In this document: positions 6,963-11,995 of the stretch, one piece after another | Layout: each line of letters starts with the position of its first letter | Position numbering within the stretch: the first letter of the stretch is position 1 | Assembly: GCA_021157985.1 (NCBI GenBank) | Contig: JAGGVM010000036.1 | Coordinates: 1 to 13,604 of the forward strand | DNA: 13,604 nucleotides | From: Nitrososphaerota archaeon | GTDB lineage: Archaea; Thermoproteota; Nitrososphaeria_A; Caldarchaeales; Wolframiiraptoraceae | Direction of reading: 5' to 3' | The notes under the pieces: generated by a model | What the model saw: the letters and a program-made list of their open reading frames with translations, nothing else | Database searches by the model: none | Told to the model about the DNA's origin: nothing | Position numbers and translations under genes: made by a program

Positions 6963-6990
6963 GTCGATCCTTATGTTAAGAATGATCGAC
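6963..6990. terminator. bulged 11-bp hairpin between convergent genes
   Basis: GTCGATC (6963-6969) pairs with GATCGAC (6984-6990), and inside it CTTA (6970-6973) pairs with TAAG (6977-6980) around a TGT loop. This gives 11 base pairs with one 3-base bulge (AAT). It lies between the convergent TIGR00300 and SDR genes and its right end touches the SDR stop codon. On the plus strand it follows the T-rich TTATCTTTTCT (6920-6930). It may be a bidirectional terminator or a 3'-end stabiliser. Confidence 0.45.
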
Positions 6991-7787
6991 TATGCTGATA
7001 AGAATCCTCCATCCACGGGAATTAGTGCTCCAGTTACATAGGTGGTGAGGTCGCTAGCTAAGACGAGCGCTATCCTCGCGACTTCGTCTGGTTCTCCGAA
7101 TCTGCCTAGCGGTAGCCTGCTCTTAAAGGCCGCTGCCGACTTTATCAGCTCTACCTTGAACTTGAGCACCTCTTTCGCCGTCTCTTTCACGCCTTTCGTT
7201 AATATTCCACCCGGAATGATGACGTTCACTCTAAAACCGTTTTTTCCGTATTCTTTCGCTAAGCTGCGGGTGAGCGCTATCACGCCTGACTTGCTGATCA
7301 TGTAGTGAGAAAGTTTTTCTTCGAATGGAAGTATGGCCTCGATTGATCCGACGTTTATTATCACTCCTCCCTTCTTCAACCTCCTCTTTATCATATGCTG
7401 ACACATCCAGAAAACGGAATTCAAGTTCACGTTAAGCACTTTTTCCAGAAATTCCTCATCCACCTCGAGAAAGTCCTTGAAAGGATAGGTGCCCGCGTTG
7501 TTTACTAAGATGTCCGGCTCCCGACCGTTAAGCTTTTCCCATAACGCATCGATTTCTTTCTTCTTCGAGAGATCGACCACATGAGTGTTCACTTTCACTC
7601 CGAACTTTGAAGCCTCCATCCCAACGTTCTCCAATCCCTCACGATCTATATCCACGAGCTCTAGATCAGCTCCAGCCTCAGCGAATCGATACGTAATCGC
7701 CTCACCTATCCCGGCGGCGGCTCCCGTGATCAATGCCCGCTTTCCCTTCAGGGAGATGAGTCTCGACAGAGGCTTCAGCTCCGCCAT
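6990..7787 (-). CDS. short-chain dehydrogenase/reductase (classical SDR)
   Basis: A 265-residue NAD(P)-dependent oxidoreductase. Classical SDR motifs are all present: cofactor-binding TGAAAGIG at residues 21-28, NNAG at 96-99, and the catalytic set N121, S148, Y162 and K166 in the YMISK block. The PG and later VTGALIPVDGG stretches form the usual C-terminal end. The acidic residue D46 at the end of the second strand suggests NAD rather than NADP. The substrate is unknown; sugar, hydroxy-acid or 3-oxoacyl reduction are all possible. The ATG at 7787 has no Shine-Dalgarno site, and a good TATA box (ACTTATAATT on the minus strand, about 7819-7810) lies about 27 bases upstream, so the mRNA is probably leaderless. 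The promoter starts right after tRNA-Glu. Confidence 0.92.
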   Translation of the reverse strand: MAELKPLSRLISLKGKRALITGAAAGIGEAITYRFAEAGADLELVDIDREGLENVGMEASKFGVKVNTHVVDLSKKKEIDALWEKLNGREPDILVNNAGTYPFKDFLEVDEEFLEKVLNVNLNSVFWMCQHMIKRRLKKGGVIINVGSIEAILPFEEKLSHYMISKSGVIALTRSLAKEYGKNGFRVNVIIPGGILTKGVKETAKEVLKFKVELIKSAAAFKSRLPLGRFGEPDEVARIALVLASDLTTYVTGALIPVDGGFLSA

Positions 7788-7809
7788 AATTCCAAAGTTT
7801 TCGTAGAAA

Positions 7810-7819
7810 ATTATAAGTG
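7810..7819 (-). promoter_or_regulatory. TATA box for the SDR gene
   Basis: ACTTATAATT on the minus strand is centred about 27 bases before the SDR ATG and only a few bases after the 3' end of tRNA-Glu. The spacing and the missing ribosome binding site point to a leaderless transcript separate from the tRNA. Confidence 0.55.
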
Positions 7820-7820
7820 T

Positions 7821-7896
<76 letters not shown>

Positions 7897-8046
7897 TTTC
7901 CGCGGGCAAATACTCGATTCGCCTGAGAAGTTAAAAAACTTTCATCCCTCCGTTTTAGAGCCTCAACCTCCTCCGATACTTGTATACAGCTCTAAGGTTA
8001 TATCCTTATGAGAAGCCTCTCGAGATAAGTCTCTGGAGGTCTGCGG
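7897..8046. other. divergent intergenic region between tRNA-Glu and the Sm-like gene
   Basis: No gene is seen here. On the plus strand TTATAT at 7998-8003 is a candidate TATA box for the Sm-like gene, and GGAGGT at 8035-8040 is its Shine-Dalgarno site. A 7-bp inverted repeat, TTAGAGC (7955-7961) and GCTCTAA (7989-7995), flanks a 27-base centre; repeats of this size are expected by chance. An 8-base palindrome TCTCGAGA (8018-8025) sits at the predicted start site. Confidence 0.4.
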
Positions 8047-8478
8047 TTGTCAGCCATAGCGTCTAAGCGGTTCTCAGATGAATTATCTTCCCTCGCCGGG
8101 AAAAAGGTGAGGGTATCTCTCTCGAGTGGAGCCTGGTTCGAGGGAAAGGTCGCCGCGTATAATCCAAGCGATTACAGCTTATGGCTCACCGAGGCGAAGG
8201 ATAGAGAAGGCGCCGTCTTCGATAAGGTATTCGTCTCCGGGAAAAGCATAGAATACGTTTTGGTCCTCGAGGTCGGCCCCGATCTCTCGAAGCTCGCTGA
8301 AAGGCTCAGCCGGGTCTTTCCCAACATGGTGAGATACGTCAGAGAAGCCGACGTCATCTTGGTCATGGACCGGATCAGGGTGACGAAGGACGGCGTCGTA
8401 GAGGGAACGGGGCCCGCCGCCGAGCGCGTCAAGAAAGTCTACGAGGAATGGTTGAGAGAAGAGGGGAAACAGGAGTAA
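8047..8478 (+). CDS. Sm-like archaeal protein with C-terminal extension (SmAP3-like)
   Basis: A 143-residue protein. The first ~75 residues form an Sm/Lsm fold: FSDELSSLAGKKVRVSLSSGAWFEGKVAAYNPSDYSLWLTEA matches the Sm1 motif pattern (long glycine-containing beta strands), and KVFVSGKSIEYVLVLE matches Sm2, where the I-R-G/V-S-G-type turn contacts RNA. The remaining ~65 residues (SKLAERLSRVFPNMVRYVREADVILVMDRIRVTKDGVVEGTGPAAERVKKVYEEW) form an alpha/beta extension like that of SmAP3-type archaeal paralogues rather than the ~75-residue SmAP1. Sm proteins form ring oligomers that bind U-rich RNA. The start is TTG 8047, because GGAGGT lies six bases upstream. Role of the extension is unknown. Confidence 0.82.
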   Translation: MSAIASKRFSDELSSLAGKKVRVSLSSGAWFEGKVAAYNPSDYSLWLTEAKDREGAVFDKVFVSGKSIEYVLVLEVGPDLSKLAERLSRVFPNMVRYVREADVILVMDRIRVTKDGVVEGTGPAAERVKKVYEEWLREEGKQE

Positions 8479-8485
8479 CCGGTTG

Positions 8486-8527
8486 AGGGAGTTTTAATTC
8501 GTCCAGGCTCCCTGCGGGTAGCTGGAC
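8486..8527 (+). other. possible H-type pseudoknot between Sm-like gene and methyltransferase
   Basis: Four interleaved six-base segments pair as A-B-A'-B'. AGGGAG (8486-8491) pairs with CTCCCT (8508-8513), and GTCCAG (8501-8506) pairs with CTGGAC (8522-8527). The loops are 9, 1 and 8 bases, the classic geometry of an H-type pseudoknot. It can only act on the methyltransferase mRNA if transcription starts upstream of it, for example through the Sm-like gene. The first loop also contains TTTTAATT (8492-8499), a possible TATA box, which would then exclude it from the mRNA. Confidence 0.3.
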
Positions 8528-8545
8528 TTATACTAAAAAGGTGGG

Positions 8546-9508
8546 ATGACGACGGTTTTCACGGGCTTGGATATAAGGGTTGTTGACTTGTTCGCCGGCT
8601 GCGGAGGCTTCAGCTTAGGCTTTGGGAAGCTCGTTAAGGCCGCGATCGAGAACCACCCCCACGTTGTCAAGACCTATATGCATAATTTCCCATGGGTCTC
8701 CGTATTTCCCGAGGACGCTAAGAGGGTGAGCGGGAGAGTTATCCTCGAAACCACGGGGGAAGTGGATATAGTCGTGGGCTGACCCCCATGCGAGCCCTTC
8801 ACGAGCATGAACAAGAAGAGGAAGCTCGATCCGCTCGATAGGCTTCTCAACGACGCTCAGGGCAGGCTCGTCATGGAGTTCATAAGGCTCGTCGACGAGC
8901 TGAGGCCAAAGATATACATCATGGAGAACGTCCCCGATCTCGTAGAAGAGCCGCTCGGAAGGCTCCTTAAACGCTTCTTCGCCAGAATAGGTTATCCAGC
9001 GCACTTCAACTTCGTCGAAGCCCATCGCTACGGCGTCCCATCGAAGAGATACCGCGTCTTCATATCGAATCTCAAGATAGATCTGAGCGGGATGGAGGAG
9101 AGGCCTAAATGCGTTGATGAGGCTCTTAACGGCTTACCTCCCTTCGGCGAGCTCCCGAACCACCTCCCTATCAAGGTAGGTGTGGTCAGGTTCAGGAAGA
9201 TAAGGAAGCTGAAATGGGGTGAGGCGCTCTTCACTTTCAGGGATTCGTCGAATCGGGTGTACCGGAATTGGGTGAGGCTTCATCCAAAAAAGGTCGCGCC
9301 GTCGATCCATGGGAAATCCCGGTTTATTCACCCGCATGAGGACAGGCTCCTAACTGTTCGAGAGCAGGCTAGGCTCATGAGCTTCCCGGATAATCACGTC
9401 TTCTTCGGCGGAATTAACACGCAGTTCGATCAGGTCGGAGAGTCGGTTCCACCTCTACTCGCTAAAAAGCTGGCGAAGTTCGCTCTCAAGGCGCTTAACG
9501 AGCTATAG
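8546..9508 (+). pseudogene. cytosine-C5 DNA methyltransferase interrupted by in-frame TGA in motif IV
   Basis: Read straight through, this is one 320-codon gene for an m5C DNA methyltransferase. Motif I (SAM binding) is DLFAGCGGFSLGF at codons 14-26, with AIENH at 33-37. The catalytic motif IV reads G-stop-P-P-C-E-P-F-T, with the stop (TGA, 8780-8782) at codon 79 and the catalytic cysteine at codon 82. Motif VI is ENV at 127-129, motif VIII is SKRYRV, and motifs IX/X (LTVREQARLMSFP, GESVPPLLAKKLAK) end the protein. The target-recognition stretch is short, about 90 residues. One base change, GGA to TGA, explains the break; no frameshift exists. The next ATG (8807) lies after the catalytic cysteine, so reinitiation would give an inactive piece. 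No restriction enzyme gene is adjacent. ATG 8546 has AGGTG very close upstream; TTG 8567 is an alternative start. Confidence 0.85.
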
Positions 9509-9510
9509 GT

Positions 9511-9801
9511 TCAGCTTTTCTCCTTCTCGGATTTCTCAGCTTCTTCAGGGAGCATTACCTGGATCACTCCATCCTTATCCTTCTTCATCACGACCCTGAT
9601 CTTCCTCGGAGGCTTCTCCGCTCCCCGGCTCCAAATCAAGTGGTTAACGCCCTCCGAGAGCTTCACCTCTTCTCCCTTCATATGCCGCTTGGCGAACTCT
9701 TTCAATATGTTTACAGCTCGCTTGGCTCGCCTAGTTCTGGAGGCTTCATAAGCGTCTCTGAGGGGAACCACGTATACTCTCTCGAGAACGCTTTCGCTCA
9801 T
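9511..9801 (-). CDS. rpl31e: 50S ribosomal protein L31e
   Basis: A 96-residue large-subunit ribosomal protein of the archaeal/eukaryotic L31e family, located near the polypeptide exit tunnel. The core ERVYVVPLRDAYEASRTRRAKRAVNILKEFAKRHMK, then VNHLIWSRGAEKPPRKIRVVMKKDKDGVIQVMLPE, matches the family from end to end, including the LIWSRG and PPRKIRV blocks. The acidic/lysine tail is variable. The ATG at 9801 has GGAGGG seven bases upstream (9814-9809) and lies 12 bases after the L39e stop, so the two are co-transcribed. Its stop is only two bases from the stop of the convergent methyltransferase. Confidence 0.96.
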   Translation of the reverse strand: MSESVLERVYVVPLRDAYEASRTRRAKRAVNILKEFAKRHMKGEEVKLSEGVNHLIWSRGAEKPPRKIRVVMKKDKDGVIQVMLPEEAEKSEKEKS

Positions 9802-9813
9802 CTCCTATCCCTC

Positions 9814-9966
9814 CTACGGCTTGATCCTACCGCTCCTCCAATGCCTCCGCTTCGTATGGAACCTGAAGTTTCCCTTCGTCTTCATCACCACCCACGCTGG
9901 CACCGGCCAAGCCTTCTTCATCGCCCTCGAAAGCTTCCGCTTCAAGACCAACGTCCTTATCGTCAT
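9814..9966 (-). CDS. rpl39e: 50S ribosomal protein L39e
   Basis: A very small (50-residue), highly basic protein that threads through the wall of the ribosome exit tunnel. The family core VPAWVVMKTKG (about residues 22-32) and RRHWRSGRIK near the C-terminus are clear. The N-terminus MTIRTLVLKRKLSRAMKKAW departs from the more usual A-R-N-K-P start but keeps the K-x-x-L-x-x-A pattern. The frame stays open to 10077, but the ATG at 9966 gives the normal family length. GAGGAGG (9984-9978, minus) lies 11 bases upstream, a little far for a Shine-Dalgarno site. A TATA-like CTTTATTTT near 10018-10010 could give it an internal promoter. Confidence 0.94.
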   Translation of the reverse strand: MTIRTLVLKRKLSRAMKKAWPVPAWVVMKTKGNFRFHTKRRHWRSGRIKP

Positions 9967-10039
9967 CTCCGCAGCAGCCTCCTCAAGCAACCAAAAACCC
10001 AACGCGGTCAAAATAAAGATTCCGCAGCGAAACTGGGCT

Positions 10040-10360
10040 TTAGAGCCGTCTGATCCTGATGTTCCGCCTGCGATCAAGCCTGCTCAGAAGCTCCTTCAAA
10101 GCATCATCAGTTATAGGGGTCCTTATCCTACCTGCGCTCGCGAGCTGGATTAGCTGCTCTTCGAGCTGGGCCACGAGCTCCGGCTTTATGAGTCTGAGAT
10201 TAGCCAGCCTTTCCCGGGCCTCCGGCGTCAAGATTATCCTCATCGCGGCCTGCCTCTCGGCCTCCCTCCTCAGCCTCTCTTCCTCTTCCTCAAGCTTCTT
10301 CTGGAGCTCGGCCGCCCGCTTAGCCTTCAACCTCTCAAGCTCGTCCTCATCAATGGCCAT
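10040..10360 (-). CDS. PDCD5-family DNA/RNA-binding protein
   Basis: A 106-residue protein of the archaeal PDCD5 (TFAR19) family. It has a long, highly charged N-terminal helix (residues 2-40, ELERLKAKRAAELQKKLEEEEERLRREAERQ). A compact three-helix bundle follows, with ILTPEARERLANLRLIKPELVAQLEEQLIQLASAGRI and the conserved basic tail LKELLSRLDRRRNIRIRR. Archaeal members bind nucleic acid, but their cellular role is not settled. In many archaea this gene precedes rpl39e and rpl31e, as here, which supports a link to ribosome biogenesis or translation. No Shine-Dalgarno site is clear. A TATA-like AGTTATAAGC (10403-10394, minus) lies about 38 bases upstream, suggesting a short leader. Confidence 0.92.
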   Translation of the reverse strand: MAIDEDELERLKAKRAAELQKKLEEEEERLRREAERQAAMRIILTPEARERLANLRLIKPELVAQLEEQLIQLASAGRIRTPITDDALKELLSRLDRRRNIRIRRL

Positions 10361-10530
10361 GCGGAGATCCCGTGAGAACTAGCTGCCAATCCTGCTTATA
10401 ACTTGTTTCCCCGGTAGAAGGCGGTTCGTCGTCGATTAGCTCCTCCCCTCTTTTTATACATGTTGGAGTCAATTGAATGGGCTCGTGTGCAGAATATTTT
10501 AAATATTCTTGTAAACAATGATCTCGCGCT
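10361..10530. promoter_or_regulatory. divergent promoter region between PDCD5 cluster and BMP transporter operon
   Basis: This 170-base region contains no gene. On the minus strand AGTTATAAGC (10403-10394) is the likely TATA box for the PDCD5-L39e-L31e cluster. On the plus strand there are two candidates for the transporter gene: TTTTTATA at 10451-10458, preceded by a pyrimidine run, and the AT-rich palindrome at 10491-10509. The second has better spacing to the ATG at 10531. Confidence 0.5.
10491..10509 (+). promoter_or_regulatory. 19-bp near-perfect palindrome over the BMP gene TATA box
   Basis: AGAATATTT, T, AAATATTCT: nine-base arms with a single central T. Its centre is 31 bases before the ATG at 10531, and TTTAAATA within it is a good archaeal TATA box, so transcription would begin almost at the ATG. 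No Shine-Dalgarno site is present. A dimeric regulator bound here would block TBP/TFB; this is an inference from position and symmetry. Confidence 0.55.
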
Positions 10531-11889
10531 ATGGGCTCTGGAAAGATCTCTAGGAGGAAGTTTCTCGGAGTGGCGAAATCGGCCGCGATAGGCGGAGTGA
10601 TAGCCGCGGGAGCAATAGGAGCGGTAGCGGGTTACCTGGGAGGAGCTTCGACAGGCGGAAAAACCGTTACGACTACTAAAACGGAAAAGGTATTCGAGAC
10701 CGTTACTCAATCGGCAGGTGCGCCTGTCACAAAGACACTAACGAAGACCGTTACGGCCGGCGGAAAGAAGCTGAAAGCCGGCTACGTCTACGTGGGCCCG
10801 GTCGGCGACTACGGGTGGAGCTATGGCCACGATCGGGGTAGGCGGTGGGCTGATGAGCGGTTCGGCGCCGGCGTTGATAGCTTCTACATCGAGAAGGTTC
10901 CTGAGGCCGAGGTCGGCGGAGCAATCGAGAACCTCTTAGCCAAGGGAGCCGACCTCGTAATCACTACCAGCTTCGGATACATGGATAAAACCGCCGAATA
11001 CGCCGAGAAATATCCGGACAAATACTTCGTCCACATCAGCGGATATAGGAGCGGGGCCGCGGGAAACGCTCCCCAGAACATGAGCGCAGCGTTCGCGGAA
11101 TTCTATCAGCTGTATTATCTCTGCGGGCTCGCGGCGGGCGCCGTGACCCAGACCGGCGTCGTGGGCTATGTGGGAGCCTTCCCGATACCCGAAGTAGTTA
11201 GACACATAAACGCATTCGTCCTCGGGGCGAATTACGCTTACAAGAAGCGGACTGGTAAGAACATTAAGGCTCACGTCGATTGGATCTTCGAGTGGGTTTC
11301 GCCCGACAAGGCGAGGTCCGCGGCGACCGCGCTGGTGGAGGAAAAGAACTGCGACGTGTTAGCGTTCACAGAGGATACTCCCTCGGTCCTCCAGGTAGCG
11401 GAAGAATACCAGAAGAAGGGGAAGAAGGTCTGGAGCTTCAGCCACTACAGCGATATGAGGAAATACGGTCCAAACGCTCACCTAACCGGCCAGATAGCGA
11501 ACTGGGGGCCGATTTACCTCGACTTCTATAGGATGGTCGCGACCAACAGCTGGAACTCCGTCGACATCTGGGCCAGGATCGGAGACTACATACCATACAG
11601 GTGGAGAAAGCCTGTGGACAAGAGCACGGCCGGAAAACCCGAGGGAGTAGTATACCTCGCCCCGCTTAACCCCGCGATTCCAAGCGAGTGGCAGAACGCC
11701 ATAAAAGAGCGTTACGAGGAGATGAAGGAGCTTCTCTTCGAACCCTTCAGCGTTGAAGGAAACTTGGGTGAGCCGATCAGAGACCAGGATGGAGAGGTCA
11801 GGATAAAGGCGGGCGAGCGAGCCGACCACGACATGCTCTGGAGCATGGACTGGCTAGTAGAATACATCGAGGAGCCGCTGCCGAAGTAG
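10531..11889 (+). CDS. BMP-family (PnrA/Med-like) ABC transporter substrate-binding protein, Tat signal
   Basis: A 452-residue extracytoplasmic binding protein. SRRKFLG at residues 7-13 is a twin-arginine motif, followed by a hydrophobic helix (AAIGGVIAAGAIGAVAGYLG). A Thr/Lys-rich linker comes next (about 40-80, with repeated T-V-T-T/T-K-T units), as in many archaeal surface-anchored binding proteins. No lipobox cysteine is seen, so it may stay anchored by an uncleaved helix. The mature domain begins at K-x-G-Y-V-Y-V-G-P-V-G-D-Y-G-W-S-Y-G-H-D-R-G-R (82-104), the hallmark of BMP proteins that bind purine nucleosides. The stretches DLVITTSFGYM and GVVGYVGAF are further family blocks. With the ATPase and permease downstream it should form a nucleoside-type importer; the actual ligand is not known. 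Confidence 0.92.
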   Translation: MGSGKISRRKFLGVAKSAAIGGVIAAGAIGAVAGYLGGASTGGKTVTTTKTEKVFETVTQSAGAPVTKTLTKTVTAGGKKLKAGYVYVGPVGDYGWSYGHDRGRRWADERFGAGVDSFYIEKVPEAEVGGAIENLLAKGADLVITTSFGYMDKTAEYAEKYPDKYFVHISGYRSGAAGNAPQNMSAAFAEFYQLYYLCGLAAGAVTQTGVVGYVGAFPIPEVVRHINAFVLGANYAYKKRTGKNIKAHVDWIFEWVSPDKARSAATALVEEKNCDVLAFTEDTPSVLQVAEEYQKKGKKVWSFSHYSDMRKYGPNAHLTGQIANWGPIYLDFYRMVATNSWNSVDIWARIGDYIPYRWRKPVDKSTAGKPEGVVYLAPLNPAIPSEWQNAIKERYEEMKELLFEPFSVEGNLGEPIRDQDGEVRIKAGERADHDMLWSMDWLVEYIEEPLPK

Positions 11890-11906
11890 ATCGGCTAAAA
11901 GAGGAG

Positions 11907-11936
11907 ACATTTTTCAAAAATGTTTTTTACCCGTTT
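11907..11936 (+). terminator. hairpin with T-tract between BMP gene and ATPase gene
   Basis: ACATTTTT, C, AAAAATGT (11907-11923) forms an 8-bp inverted repeat that runs directly into a six-T run, and a further TTTTT follows at 11934-11938. This is a plausible intrinsic or partial terminator. It would let the abundant binding protein be made in excess of the ATPase and permease. A single-base loop is too tight to form as drawn, so in RNA the central pairs would open. Confidence 0.5.
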
Positions 11937-11995
11937 TTCTCCCCTCTTTTTGTCAAGGCTTTTGATTTTCGGAGACGTTGCGAGGGTGCGGTGAG

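Noticed and set aside
7955..7995. 7-bp inverted repeat upstream of the Sm-like gene
   Set aside because: With a 27-base centre, repeats of this length are expected many times by chance in 13.6 kb. It is not centred on a promoter element.
8780..8782. TGA in the methyltransferase as selenocysteine
   Set aside because: The position is a conserved glycine, not cysteine, and no clear SECIS-like hairpin was seen. A nonsense change or error is simpler.
9640..10382. Plus-strand open frames of about 107-137 codons opposite L31e, L39e and PDCD5
   Set aside because: The opposite strand carries three recognisable genes. The plus-strand translations are low-complexity Ser/Arg/Leu/Pro-rich shadows.
11978..11995. 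TTG at 11978 as the ABC ATPase start
   Set aside because: The GTG at 11996 has a well-spaced Shine-Dalgarno sequence (GAGGGTG, seven bases) and gives the usual N-terminus. The TTG has only a GGAG three bases away.
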